Shown: positions 17,728-27,386, counted from the first letter of the stretch. The stretch is DNA of 41,139 bases from Pseudomonadales bacterium (GCA_022361455.1 JAKSAW010000181.1:1-41139), one strand, 5' to 3'. Numbers and translations: made by a program. Notes: generated by a model not told the origin, from the sequence alone.

Positions 17728-18789
17728 TTATTTAATGCCTAAAACACTAGGGTTAGGCGAAGCAATTGTGACACCCGCTTTTCCCACCATAATTAACTTA
17801 TTATTGCTTGATTTCGTTATACCAACGATAGACTGACGATCTTTCGTTGTTTGCTTCACAAACGAATTACCACCGTCTTTGGAGTGCATAATAACACCCC
17901 CGTTACCCACCAAAATCACGCCTTTTTCGCCCAACATAGTGCCAGACATTAAACCACCGGTATTGGTTGTGAAAATCTCACGCCAAGTATCACCTTGATC
18001 CTCGGTTTTAAAGATATGGCCTTGAAGACCAAAAATCAGAGCTTCGTTATCACTGGGGCCTATCAACGCACCAAAAAACGATCCCTCATAGGGGCTAGCT
18101 AAAGTCTCCCATGTTTTGCCGGCGTCTGTGCTCCTGAACAAAGTCCCCATCTCACCGGCGATTATCATGAACTGGCCGTTTCGGGTGGCAATGGAATTTA
18201 AATGCCAACCATCGATGTTATCTAAACGCTCAGACCAATCTTCCCAAGTCAGGCCCCCATCATCGGTATGCAAGAAGCCACCATAAGCGCCAACCACAAA
18301 ACCTTCTTTTTCATTTCTGAACCACACATCTAGTAAAGGTTGACCCGCTCGCGAAGGACCAGCATCGTAGTCATATTCCGCATCAGGATCCTCTTCTTCA
18401 TAAGGATCCGCGTATTGGACTTCCCAATTAGAACCGCCATCTTTGCTATGAAGAATTAGACCTTCATGTCCCACGGCCCAACCATATTGATCATTTGCAA
18501 AGTAAACCGCTGTCATTAGCTCTATTGTTGGCACTTTGGCTTGCTTCCAGCTTTGCCCTTGATCCTGGGATACCAAGATATGGCCACGCTCACCCACAGC
18601 TACCAGCTTTTCTCCAACCTTCTGAATATCCGTCAGCAGGGCTTCAGCAGCCTTGCGGGACATAACAGAGTAACGGGGCTCGTACTTGTCTTTATTATTC
18701 GCTGAGCTCAAAGTTGGCACAGCTACCAAAGACAGGCACAGGCTAGTAACCAGTAGTTTTTTGAATTGATGCAATGATTTAATTCGCAT
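17728..18789 (-). CDS. YCF48/BNR-repeat exported beta-propeller protein
   Basis: This 353-residue protein has a signal peptide (cleavage near LSSA, about residue 30). Repeated BNR/YCF48 units follow: GERGHILVSQDQGQSW, GHEGLILHSKDGGSNW, GAYGGFLHTDDGGLTW, GEMGTLFRSTDAGKTW, GLQGHIFKTEDQGDTW and GNGGVIMHSKDGGNSF. Six or seven copies give one propeller. YCF48-like proteins in heterotrophic bacteria often sit next to DUF1329 and RND genes, as here. It probably assists the envelope system encoded with it; no enzymatic residues are evident. Confidence 0.92.
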   Translation of the reverse strand: MRIKSLHQFKKLLVTSLCLSLVAVPTLSSANNKDKYEPRYSVMSRKAAEALLTDIQKVGEKLVAVGERGHILVSQDQGQSWKQAKVPTIELMTAVYFANDQYGWAVGHEGLILHSKDGGSNWEVQYADPYEEEDPDAEYDYDAGPSRAGQPLLDVWFRNEKEGFVVGAYGGFLHTDDGGLTWEDWSERLDNIDGWHLNSIATRNGQFMIIAGEMGTLFRSTDAGKTWETLASPYEGSFFGALIGPSDNEALIFGLQGHIFKTEDQGDTWREIFTTNTGGLMSGTMLGEKGVILVGNGGVIMHSKDGGNSFVKQTTKDRQSIVGITKSSNNKLIMVGKAGVTIASPNPSVLGIK

Positions 18790-18865
18790 GCTTTACTTTC
18801 TCGTTTTTGGTGTGTCTCTTGTCGAAGACTAGTCGCTATTAGTTGTTAGTTGATCAGTCTTTCTA

Positions 18866-20254
18866 CTACCGACGGCTTCTGCGTCTTAGCTGAGCCGGTT
18901 TAAAATATTTTGATGGTGGTGAGATATCATCAAACTCTAAGGATGTTTTTTCTTCATTATCTAAAAACGCCACATAATAGCGCTGAGAAGATAGATCATG
19001 ATATACGTCTAGGGCCGTCCATAAAACGGGTACTTCATAATAATTCTTCAAAAATGACAATGACACTCGCCATAATTCACCTTGAGAATCATATTGATCG
19101 GCCATAGCAATTGTCCAACTATCTTCATCAATGTAAAAGGTTCTTTTGGTGTAGATGTGACGTTGATTGTCTTTCAAGGTACCTTCAATCACCCACACCC
19201 GATGCAATTCATAACGGGTAAATTTAGGATTCACATGCCCTTTCTTGAGCATTTGCTCATAGGTAATGGCATTAGAATCTAGCTTATAGTTGTTATAAGG
19301 AATGATCATTTCCTTCTTGCCAAGCAGCTTCCAATTGTAGCGATCTCCAGCACCATTAAAAATATCAACATCGTCTGCAGTAATAATGCCATCTGAAGAG
19401 GCAACCGGGGTATCGTACGCTAAATTAGGGGCACGCCTTAAGCGCCGCTGGCCGGCATTATAGCCCCAAGCTTTGCGAGGATCTCTAACCCGATCGATAG
19501 TATCGTGAACCAGAATCGCACCGCCCGCTAATCGCGCAGGCTGTTTGATTTGTGAAATATAATAGAGCAAGCGATTATCCAGCTGCTTTTCGTTGCCATC
19601 CTTGTGGTAATAAACAAAGTCTATTTCTTGAGCACTAGTAACCAATGCAAAACTACCATTACGTTGCACCACTGCTTCGGATGCATTTCGTTTTACAAAA
19701 ACACCGCGCCAGCGGGTGATATGGTTCCATAAAACCTTCAGAGGATTAACCTGACCATTGGCGTCTAAAGGAATTGGAAAAGCCACACCGGCATAGGCGC
19801 CTTTAATTCCATTACCGTTGTTAATCAGTTTTGCAGTTTTCGCGTTCTGGTAGATATTGTCATAAACCCAACGAGGAGCAGAGGCAGAACGCTTAGTAGG
19901 ATAGACGGGGATGTAAAAAGTATCGGGATAGCGCTTCAGCATTTTGATTAGACCAGCAGACAATACATTTTCGTACTGATCCATATTTTGCGCAGTGATA
20001 GTGAAACGCTTTTTTGATCCTTCGAAAGGATCTGGATGGTGCATACCACGCACGTATGACTTAGGAATGTCTTCCGTCAGTAATCCGCCAGTCCACTCGG
20101 GAATCGTGCCGCTTTTATTACCAGCGCGCTCCGCACCATAAGGAGTTAAATCCTTGTTCAATCGCTCTGGTGACAGCTTAGAAGCTACCGCCACACCGCT
20201 ATTAATGATCGCCAAACAAAGGGCCACAGCCAACATCACACTGCGCTTAAACAT
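18866..20254 (-). CDS. DUF1329 exported protein
   Basis: This 462-residue protein has a signal peptide (cleavage near VAVA, about residue 24). The family features are the N-terminal LTPYGAERAGNKSGTIPEWTGG block, the VRDPRKAWGYNAGQRR motif and the WVIEGTLKDNQRHIYTKRTFYIDEDSW region. DUF1329 proteins are predicted to have a lipoprotein-localisation (LolA/LolB)-like fold and to act in the periplasm or at the outer membrane. GGGAG precedes the start. It is first in the three-gene minus-strand cluster with YCF48 and RND. The usual partner DUF1302 is not next to it. Confidence 0.92.
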   Translation of the reverse strand: MFKRSVMLAVALCLAIINSGVAVASKLSPERLNKDLTPYGAERAGNKSGTIPEWTGGLLTEDIPKSYVRGMHHPDPFEGSKKRFTITAQNMDQYENVLSAGLIKMLKRYPDTFYIPVYPTKRSASAPRWVYDNIYQNAKTAKLINNGNGIKGAYAGVAFPIPLDANGQVNPLKVLWNHITRWRGVFVKRNASEAVVQRNGSFALVTSAQEIDFVYYHKDGNEKQLDNRLLYYISQIKQPARLAGGAILVHDTIDRVRDPRKAWGYNAGQRRLRRAPNLAYDTPVASSDGIITADDVDIFNGAGDRYNWKLLGKKEMIIPYNNYKLDSNAITYEQMLKKGHVNPKFTRYELHRVWVIEGTLKDNQRHIYTKRTFYIDEDSWTIAMADQYDSQGELWRVSLSFLKNYYEVPVLWTALDVYHDLSSQRYYVAFLDNEEKTSLEFDDISPPSKYFKPAQLRRRSRR

Positions 20255-20443
20255 TCACTCTGCTCCCAACAACAAAAATTACACACAAGGGTATGCAACC
20301 TTAAAAAGTATAGGTCACATTCAAAATAAGGTTAGGGATATAAGCCATTTAAATTTGTCTAGTGCGATAGAAGAACGAACCCAAAATCAGGTTCAAAAAG
20401 AAGCACTTAACAGTGGCACTCAACAACAGCATTCCCAAAAGTC

Positions 20444-20468
20444 AAAAAAATGGCGTAAGCTCACGCCA
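20444..20468 (-). terminator. Second intrinsic terminator after pepN
   Basis: On the minus strand TGGCGT and ACGCCA pair around GAGCTT and are followed directly by seven T. This is a textbook intrinsic terminator and acts as a backup to the one at 20522-20554. Confidence 0.85.
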
Positions 20469-20521
20469 AAAGCGCGCAAAATTTATACTATTCTGATTGT
20501 TTTTTCAACTGAAAACATAAA

Positions 20522-20554
20522 AAATGCCGCTTTTTCGACCGAAAAGCGGCATTT
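20522..20554 (-). terminator. First intrinsic terminator after pepN
   Basis: AAATGCCGCTTTT and AAAAGCGGCATTT form a perfect 13-bp stem around a 7-base loop, with a T run on the minus strand. It lies 31 bp after the pepN stop. Confidence 0.92.
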
Positions 20555-20585
20555 GTAAAACAACATTAAATTAGACAGATTTTAA

Positions 20586-23240
20586 TCACTCATCCTGTAA
20601 GCTTTTTGACGCGATCTCATAGACATCGGTGGACAACGGCTCCACCATGATTCGCTTCAACTGTTGACGCATTAAATCCGACAAATTGGCCTCATATTTG
20701 CGCCAACGGGACATAATGCCGCAAAGCCGCGACGCTATCTGAGGATTCACTTTATTAAGTTCAATAATTCGATCCGCCAAGAACTCGTAGCCCTGACCAT
20801 CTTCTCTGTGGAAATTGATGGGGTTGTTATTACAGAAGGCGCCAATTAAAGCTCGCACCTTGTTAGGATTAGTCAGCTCAAAAGCGGGATGTTTTAGCAG
20901 CTGGTGGACTTGTTCCAACGTGTCCCGCTGCGGAGATGAAGCTTGAACGCTGAACCATTGATCCACCACCAGCGCCTCTTCCTGCCATTGTAAATAAAAA
21001 CGGTTAATCACATCGGATTTAACCGCCGCATTGGAATGGACAATGGCAGCGAAGGCGGCCATTTGATCGGTCATATTGGTGGCACGCTCATAGTGCTGCA
21101 TACATAAGTCCACTGCGTCGGCTGATTGACTCGCCATAATGTAGCTTAAGCATGTGTTTTTAAGCGCTCGCTGAGCAACCGCCTGGGAATTAAATTGATA
21201 ATCGTCGGTGAGTGGAATTTTATCGTAGGTCGATAATAGTTGATCCGCGAGTTCATTGGCGAGAGTTTGTTTTACCCGCTCTCGCGCATCATGAATTAAT
21301 TGAACCTTTACGGGTTGCTGAATTTCCGCCAAATACGCCTCTGTCGGTAATTGCAACATGCGAGCGATCATCGCCTTATCGAGATCATCGTTGGTCAGCA
21401 GCTTTCCAATAGCTTCGACGAAACCAGGATGCACCACCGGCTCTTTATCGTTCTCCAGATCAACCATCACGGAACTAATCACATTTACTGCCAGTTCTTG
21501 GCTAGCAGACCAGCGATTAAAGCCATCACTATCGTGGGCCATCAAGTGCACTAATTGTTCCACACTCAAATCTTGAGATAGCTTCACCGGCGCAGAGAAG
21601 CCTCGAAGCAACGAAGGCACTGGCTCTTGCTCTACATTGACGAACTCAAACGTTTGCTTGGCCGCTTTTAAATCTAACACCAGGCTGCCATCGTTAGTCG
21701 ATTCGCCCGTACTTAGATTAAGTGGTAGATCCGCTCCATTTTCTCCCACAAGCCCAACTTTCACTGGAATATGCATAGGCTCTTTGTGATCTTGCCCTGG
21801 GGTTTTGGGAATGGATTGCTCTAAAGTTAGCGCGAAAGTTTTTGCAGTCGCATCATATTGCGAGGATGCTTTTATTGCAGGTGTACCCGCTTGGCTGTAC
21901 CACAATTTAAACTGAGTTAAGTCGATACCACTGGCTTCTTCCATCGCAGCAACGAAATCATCGCAAGTGACGGCTTGGCCATCGTGACGGCTAAAGTAAA
22001 GGTCTGAGCCTTTGCGAAACTGCTCTGGGCCCAGAAGGTTGTATATCATGCGCACTACTTCTGCGCCTTTTTCATAAACTGTGAGGGTGTAAAAGTTATT
22101 AATCTCGATGTAACTATCTGGGCGAACTGGGTGAGACATTGGGCCTGCGTCTTCAGCAAATTGTGCTGTACGCAACATGGCAACATCTTCAACCCGGCAT
22201 ACCGTTGGCGATCCCATATCAGCAGAAAAAGATTGATCACGAAATACCGTAAAGCCTTCTTTAAGGCTCAACTGGAACCAATCTCGACAAGTTACCCTAT
22301 TACCACTCCAGTTATGGAAATACTCATGAGCAATCACCGCTTCCACTCGACCAAAACCAGCATCGGTTGTGGTTTTCGGATTCGCTAATACACAGGAAGT
22401 GTTAAAAATATTAAGGCCTTTATTCTCCATGGCCCCCATATTGAAATGGCTAACCGCAACGATCATATAGATATCAAGATCGTACTCACAACCATATACA
22501 TCTTCATCCCACTTCATGGAGCGTTTTAGAGAATCCATGGCATGATCGACTTTCTCTAGATCATGGGCTTCAACAAAAATCTGTAGCTTAATTTCGCGAC
22601 CACTGACGGTGGTAAAAGTGTCTTCTTGTACTACCAATTCACCGGCCACTAAGGCAAACAGGTAGCAAGGCTTTTTGAACGGATCTTGCCATGTAACCCA
22701 ATGTCGATCTTCTCCCTCTGAACCACTATCGATAGGATTACCATTGGAAAGCAATACCGGATACTTGGCTTTGTCCGCAACTACCGTAGTGGTAAATTTT
22801 GCCATGACATCTGGACGATCCAAGTAATAGGTAATTTTGCGGAAACCTTCCGCTTCACATTGAGTGCAGTACATTCCTTTGGAAACATACAAGCCCTCAA
22901 GGGAGGTGTTTTCGTGAGGTTTGATTCGCGTTTTGATTTGTAAGGCGAACTTGGATGGAACTTGATGCACTACCAAGTCTTCACCATCGATGCTGTAGTC
23001 AGAATCTTCTAGAGGTTTGCCATCTAAGCACAAAGACAACAACTCTAAGTCCACCCCCACCAAGCTTAGTGGTTTACCTTGTGCATCGGCTACTGCGGGG
23101 TTTTGATAAAAGCGAATATCAGCGGTTACTGTGGTGGCATCCTCATAAAGTTCGAACCTTAAATCGGTGGTATCAATTAAATAATCAGGAGCTTTATATT
23201 CTGCCAAGCGGATCGTTTTTGGCTGATTGTTTTCACGCAT
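20586..23240 (-). CDS. pepN: Aminopeptidase N
   Basis: This 884-residue M1 family zinc aminopeptidase removes N-terminal residues from peptides in the cytoplasm. The substrate-anchoring motif GAMEN is at residues 269-273, the zinc motif HEYFH at 305-309, and the third ligand glutamate lies in SLKEGFTVF. The C-terminal half is the all-helical domain typical of gammaproteobacterial PepN, and the total length is close to the family's usual 870-890. It lies 64 bp after the YeaC-like gene on the same strand and ends at tandem terminators. Confidence 0.98.
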   Translation of the reverse strand: MRENNQPKTIRLAEYKAPDYLIDTTDLRFELYEDATTVTADIRFYQNPAVADAQGKPLSLVGVDLELLSLCLDGKPLEDSDYSIDGEDLVVHQVPSKFALQIKTRIKPHENTSLEGLYVSKGMYCTQCEAEGFRKITYYLDRPDVMAKFTTTVVADKAKYPVLLSNGNPIDSGSEGEDRHWVTWQDPFKKPCYLFALVAGELVVQEDTFTTVSGREIKLQIFVEAHDLEKVDHAMDSLKRSMKWDEDVYGCEYDLDIYMIVAVSHFNMGAMENKGLNIFNTSCVLANPKTTTDAGFGRVEAVIAHEYFHNWSGNRVTCRDWFQLSLKEGFTVFRDQSFSADMGSPTVCRVEDVAMLRTAQFAEDAGPMSHPVRPDSYIEINNFYTLTVYEKGAEVVRMIYNLLGPEQFRKGSDLYFSRHDGQAVTCDDFVAAMEEASGIDLTQFKLWYSQAGTPAIKASSQYDATAKTFALTLEQSIPKTPGQDHKEPMHIPVKVGLVGENGADLPLNLSTGESTNDGSLVLDLKAAKQTFEFVNVEQEPVPSLLRGFSAPVKLSQDLSVEQLVHLMAHDSDGFNRWSASQELAVNVISSVMVDLENDKEPVVHPGFVEAIGKLLTNDDLDKAMIARMLQLPTEAYLAEIQQPVKVQLIHDARERVKQTLANELADQLLSTYDKIPLTDDYQFNSQAVAQRALKNTCLSYIMASQSADAVDLCMQHYERATNMTDQMAAFAAIVHSNAAVKSDVINRFYLQWQEEALVVDQWFSVQASSPQRDTLEQVHQLLKHPAFELTNPNKVRALIGAFCNNNPINFHREDGQGYEFLADRIIELNKVNPQIASRLCGIMSRWRKYEANLSDLMRQQLKRIMVEPLSTDVYEIASKSLQDE

Positions 23241-23304
23241 ATCAGTAACCTTTTCGAAGTCTTTCTAGTCTTATAGTCGTTATGCTTTTTAAACTTTTAT
23301 TGAT

Positions 23305-23574
23305 CTAGGAATCTAAAAACTTAATGGGCTTATCTTTACTGGCATCATTATCGTCACACATTTCCCCTTCATCTTTAGTGCCGCGATCAATATAACCCAC
23401 CCTATCTTCCTCGGCTTTATTCTGAAGGCCATAGGCTATAACGGCCTGCATACAGGTTTCCTTTTGTTCTTGAGTGAGGGGCGTGCCATCGGCCCATTTT
23501 CCTAATTCAACCGCCCTTTTTAGATTCTCATAAACCTCAGGGGTAATCGATTGAATCATTGCATCAAAATCCAT
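23305..23574 (-). CDS. DUF1315 (YeaC-like) protein
   Basis: This 89-residue soluble protein has the DUF1315 signature: YENLKRAVELGKWADGTPLT then the QKETCMQAVIAYG helix, and an acidic C-terminal tail with the GYIDRG motif. The biochemical role of the family is unknown. It lies between the EAL protein gene and pepN on the same strand, with 64-83 bp gaps. A location near pepN and nadK is also seen, to my knowledge, in Pseudomonas, which supports vertical inheritance of this block. Confidence 0.9.
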   Translation of the reverse strand: MDFDAMIQSITPEVYENLKRAVELGKWADGTPLTQEQKETCMQAVIAYGLQNKAEEDRVGYIDRGTKDEGEMCDDNDASKDKPIKFLDS

Positions 23575-23657
23575 GCTTTACCTCGAAATATTGACTGCTT
23601 AGTGCAAAAAATTTGTGACTGAAACTAAACTCATGCCAGCAAGCTAGAGTGTGCTGA

Positions 23658-25454
23658 CTAACGATCTTTATACCAATCGATAAATTGGTCTTTTGCCATA
23701 GGGCGCGCCAGTGCGTAGCCCTGGCAATCTAACATGTGTATCTTTTCCAAGGCATACAGTTGCTGCTCAGTTTGCACGCCTTTAGCGACAACCCGAACAT
23801 CCAAACCTTTGGAGAAGCGTGCAATTCCATCAATAAAAGCCGCTTCCTTGGGATTTCGTTCTAAACGATCCACAAAGCTTTTTGATAGCTTAATTTTACT
23901 CACTGGCAAACGTTGTAGATACATCAACGAAAACTTACTTAGACCAAAATCGTCAATACAAATACCCACACCGAGCTTGTGAAGGTTAGCAATAATATCG
24001 GCTGCTTTATCAATATCGCGGGCCACCGTGTGCTCTTTAATTTCGAACTCCAATTGATAAGGTTCGATTTGATATTTCTTAAAGGCTTCTGACACCAAGG
24101 AACTCAAGTTGGGTTGCACAAACTGCGACAAGCTCAGATTGATGGATACAGTAAAGGAATCCTGCCAACGATCTTGAAATTCTTTAATAGACTCACAAGC
24201 CTGTTCAATCACATGGGTAGTGAGCCCCGACATTTGCCCTGACTTTTCCGCCAAAGCAATAAAATCTAGTGGCGGAATCATACCCCGCTCACTATCCAAC
24301 CAGCGGCACAGCGCTTCCAATTGAATAATTTCTTGATGATTTGCGTCAAACACCGGCTGAAAGTACAACTCTAACAGGCCATGATCAACCGCCTCGCTTA
24401 ACCGATTCACCATGTCGAGGGAATGTTTAAGTTCGTCCGCTTCCTGTTGGGCTACCGCATCATTACCTTCCGAGCCCGGCTCGGTATTCGCTTGTACCTT
24501 GCTAATCAGCTCCGTGGTAATCAAGTTGGATTTGACCATCAGGTTGTAACTATATTCCAAGGTACTCAATACCGAATTGTAGTGCCCCACCAACTCGGTG
24601 AGCTCATCATCCCCAGACAGTTTGATGCGTTTTTGATAGGCCTGATCGGTATTAATTTCATGGGCCTGGTCTATTAAACTCTGAATTCGCAGAATAAAGT
24701 TAACACGCCAAAGCCACCACAAAAATACACCAAGACAACCACCTACAGCGGCAAGCAAAATCAAAAGGCTGGTAAAGCTACCAGTGGGCAGTGTGTTGTC
24801 TTTGATCCAAACGGAAACCGGCGAGGAAATCAAACCTGGCAATTTAACTTCGCCTTTGAGGTGCTCCTCTAGTTTTTCTCCATGATCACGCTGATCGTGA
24901 GCAAGTTTTGCGGTGAATCCATAGGCATCCTCTAAGCCATCAAACAAAGTACGCAGATAAAAGCCGGCCACCACTTTGTCACCAGAAGCATTCAAGGTAT
25001 CCGCAAGCACATAAAGAGGCTCTTGCTCAAAGTACGCTACGCCATTTTTAAGCTGTGAAATTTGTCGGATCTGATTGAACAGTATCTTCATCAACAGATT
25101 TTTTTGAGCAGAAGACAATTGTTCGCTGTTTTTAAAATAACTCCAATGGGGTTGCCCCAATTCATTAATGATAAAAACATAATCGAGCTGAAAGCGCTGA
25201 CTAAGAGATTCTAGAAGCGCAGTATCCAAACTCCCGGGACCTTGCCATTGCTGCTTAGTTTGCTTAACAATTTTCGACGCACTCTGTTCAGCCTGGCTGA
25301 TAGTCACAGCGAAAGTTTGACTCATCAAACGCTGAAGACTCTCCTCGGCCGCACTGTTTTTGGTGTGTTGAAACAACCAGAAGCCAACACTGGTTAGAAA
25401 AAACACAGACACAACCACAAATGCCGCAAGAAAGGCTTTGCTTCTTAAGCTCAT
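23658..25454 (-). CDS. Membrane EAL-domain protein with degenerate active site
   Basis: This 598-residue protein has a transmembrane helix at about 8-28, a periplasmic sensor region of about 190 residues, a second helix at about 228-248, a HAMP-like linker to about 305, a coiled region and an EAL domain at about 355-595. There is no GGDEF domain. In the EAL domain E380 (EAL), N439, E471/E474, D501/D502, K522 and Q578 are present. However, the usual AEGVE motif is AKGVQ (558-561 region), so the general-base glutamate is lysine, and the KID motif is KLS. I predict no c-di-GMP hydrolysis. It may still bind c-di-GMP as a receptor, or act by protein contact. Confidence 0.9.
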   Translation of the reverse strand: MSLRSKAFLAAFVVVSVFFLTSVGFWLFQHTKNSAAEESLQRLMSQTFAVTISQAEQSASKIVKQTKQQWQGPGSLDTALLESLSQRFQLDYVFIINELGQPHWSYFKNSEQLSSAQKNLLMKILFNQIRQISQLKNGVAYFEQEPLYVLADTLNASGDKVVAGFYLRTLFDGLEDAYGFTAKLAHDQRDHGEKLEEHLKGEVKLPGLISSPVSVWIKDNTLPTGSFTSLLILLAAVGGCLGVFLWWLWRVNFILRIQSLIDQAHEINTDQAYQKRIKLSGDDELTELVGHYNSVLSTLEYSYNLMVKSNLITTELISKVQANTEPGSEGNDAVAQQEADELKHSLDMVNRLSEAVDHGLLELYFQPVFDANHQEIIQLEALCRWLDSERGMIPPLDFIALAEKSGQMSGLTTHVIEQACESIKEFQDRWQDSFTVSINLSLSQFVQPNLSSLVSEAFKKYQIEPYQLEFEIKEHTVARDIDKAADIIANLHKLGVGICIDDFGLSKFSLMYLQRLPVSKIKLSKSFVDRLERNPKEAAFIDGIARFSKGLDVRVVAKGVQTEQQLYALEKIHMLDCQGYALARPMAKDQFIDWYKDR

Positions 25455-25515
25455 GAATTAGTCAGCCAGTGAAAAATAGTACACATGATCAATAACATAT
25501 CTCTAAGTTTAGCAC

Positions 25516-26490
25516 CTATGCACTCACCCATACCAAACGATCTTGATCGAGCACTTTGTCGTCAACATCGATACGGTAAGCAACTAACTTACCGTGGCTG
25601 ACAGCACTGTAATCCAAGCAGGCAATATTATCGCGAATCAGGCGTGGTGGACCTTTACGCCAATAATGGCCGACAAACAACGGCTTCTCTCGCTCCCCAT
25701 AATGGATTAAGCGGTTTTTTTCATCACCCGAAAGTTTTCGCTTGAGAAGGTGGTTGGGAATTCGATCCGGCTGAAACACAATATCAGAATAGGTTTTGGG
25801 TGCAGCCTTCCAGAATTTGGTACGAAATCGGGAGCGAGTGAATCCATCTGCCCCCTTAATCACGAGACCATCGGGTAAAGGCATATCAGTCCCTTTCAGG
25901 AGGCGCTCAATAATTCTGTTAGGCGTTGTTAAGGGCTGAACAGAAGCGGTTAGAAATTCATCGTCTCCAAGGCTATTGCCAACATCCAATTCATCGAAAT
26001 CATCTATCTTCTGTTGATCCCAACAAGCATGTACCACTCGAAAGTTATCGAATTCCAAATATAACGGCAATGAGCGAAACCATTGCACAGTTGATTGCCA
26101 TTCCTCTTGATAATCATGATATTGCGAAATGGTTTGCCCTAACATCCGCTTTATTCTTGGGGTGTGTTTCTTAAGGAAAGGCCGATCAAAGGACTCTGGA
26201 GCTGGTGTGCTAAAGGTGATGGCTGCGTATTCATGGTTACCTATCACCATATGCGCAGCATCGTTCTCCACCATGCGACGCACGATATTAACCGTGTCTC
26301 TAATCTCATCGCCACGATCAATTAAATCACCAAGAAAAATAGCTTTGCGTTCTGCATGGCGAAAACAGTCGTCTTTTTGCTCATAGCCAAGCTTATTCAG
26401 CAATGCACTGAGCAAACGACCACAACCGTGTATATCACCAATAATGTCATAACCCGTTACTGCGGGATTAGAACATTGCAATTGACTCAA
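25516..26490 (-). CDS. Calcineurin-like metallophosphoesterase
   Basis: This 324-residue soluble phosphoesterase has all the metal-binding motifs in the first third: GDIHGC at about 18-23, GDLIDRG at about 53-59 and GNHE at about 85, with a later histidine in the GHYW motif near 270. It belongs to the PPP-like bacterial phosphatases related to PrpE and ApaH. The substrate is not clear. The start appears to be TTG at 26490, which overlaps the nadK stop as TTGA; GGAG lies 9 bp upstream and no better in-frame ATG exists. It is translationally coupled to nadK. Confidence 0.9.
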   Translation of the reverse strand: MSQLQCSNPAVTGYDIIGDIHGCGRLLSALLNKLGYEQKDDCFRHAERKAIFLGDLIDRGDEIRDTVNIVRRMVENDAAHMVIGNHEYAAITFSTPAPESFDRPFLKKHTPRIKRMLGQTISQYHDYQEEWQSTVQWFRSLPLYLEFDNFRVVHACWDQQKIDDFDELDVGNSLGDDEFLTASVQPLTTPNRIIERLLKGTDMPLPDGLVIKGADGFTRSRFRTKFWKAAPKTYSDIVFQPDRIPNHLLKRKLSGDEKNRLIHYGEREKPLFVGHYWRKGPPRLIRDNIACLDYSAVSHGKLVAYRIDVDDKVLDQDRLVWVSA

Positions 26491-27371
26491 AGAACTTCAC
26501 TCCAGCCCAACTTCGATCGGCAACTTTCATAAAAGTCATGTTGCATCGGATGGAGCAACTCTAACTTATGTGCCCGCTTGCGAATATTAATGGTATCACC
26601 GGGTGACACCGTCATATCACCCTGACCATCACAGCTCATAATAGGCTTACACTCATTAGCATCGTGCACTTTAATCTTGATCTCGCTATTACCATCGATC
26701 ACTAACGGTCGACTGCTAAGGGTATGGGGGAACATGGGCACAAGCACGATAGCATCCAATCGAGGATGCATAATCGGCCCACCACCTGAGAGTGAATAAG
26801 CAGTGGATCCAGTAGGCGTTGAAATGATCAAGCCATCAGAGCGCTGGCGATAAACAAACTCTCCTTCTACAAAGAGTTCGAAATCAACCATTTTTACAGA
26901 ACTACCTGAGTGGAATACCACATCATTTAAGGCAGCATTTTCACCAATCACGGTTAAACCACGCTTTACCTCTGCTTCAAGCAAGAAACGTTTTTCCTTG
27001 AAGTACTTTCCATCGAGCACTTCGGCCATACGTTCTTCCAAATCATGAGGAGATATATCCGTTAAGAACCCCAATCGACCTCGGTTTACGCCAAGCACCG
27101 GCACTTTGTAGCGGGAGAAATCACGGGCAGCGCCAAGCAAGCAACCGTCGCCACCAACGACCACCACTAGATCGCAGATCTCCCCCATCATTTTGCGGCT
27201 ACCTACTTGATGGCTATCGCCAGGCAACAACTCAGACGAGGCTTCGTCGATCACGATACTAATACCCCGTGCATCCAGAAACTCAACCAACTGGTGCAAG
27301 GTTTCGACAACGAGTTCACTACCCGTGCGCCCGATTAATCCTATGGTTTTAAAGCCTTCATTTACTTCCAT
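26487..27371 (-). CDS. nadK: NAD kinase
   Basis: This 294-residue enzyme phosphorylates NAD+ to NADP+ with ATP or polyphosphate. The GGDG motif is at 73-76, followed by GVNRGRLGFLTD. The conserved NDVVFHSG region and the STPTGSTAYSLSGGGPI motif, which binds the nucleotide, are intact, as is PHTLSSRPLV. The length equals that of other gammaproteobacterial NadK. It starts 15 bp after the PLP-enzyme gene and overlaps the downstream metallophosphoesterase by 4 bp, so the three form an operon. Confidence 0.98.
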   Translation of the reverse strand: MEVNEGFKTIGLIGRTGSELVVETLHQLVEFLDARGISIVIDEASSELLPGDSHQVGSRKMMGEICDLVVVVGGDGCLLGAARDFSRYKVPVLGVNRGRLGFLTDISPHDLEERMAEVLDGKYFKEKRFLLEAEVKRGLTVIGENAALNDVVFHSGSSVKMVDFELFVEGEFVYRQRSDGLIISTPTGSTAYSLSGGGPIMHPRLDAIVLVPMFPHTLSSRPLVIDGNSEIKIKVHDANECKPIMSCDGQGDMTVSPGDTINIRKRAHKLELLHPMQHDFYESCRSKLGWSEVL

Positions 27372-27386
27372 TTTGTTCGCCTACGC

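Larger units (their letters stand above)
20255..20585 (-). other. Intergenic region with two tandem terminators and DUF1329 upstream region
   Basis: This 331-bp gap holds two intrinsic terminators for the minus-strand pepN transcript, described separately. Bases 20255-20443 lie upstream of the DUF1329 gene and must carry its promoter; I see no convincing consensus pair there. Between the terminators, on the minus strand, TTGAAA (20508-20503) and TATAAA (20487-20482) resemble promoter boxes but are only 15 bp apart. I see no credible coding frame. Confidence 0.6.
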
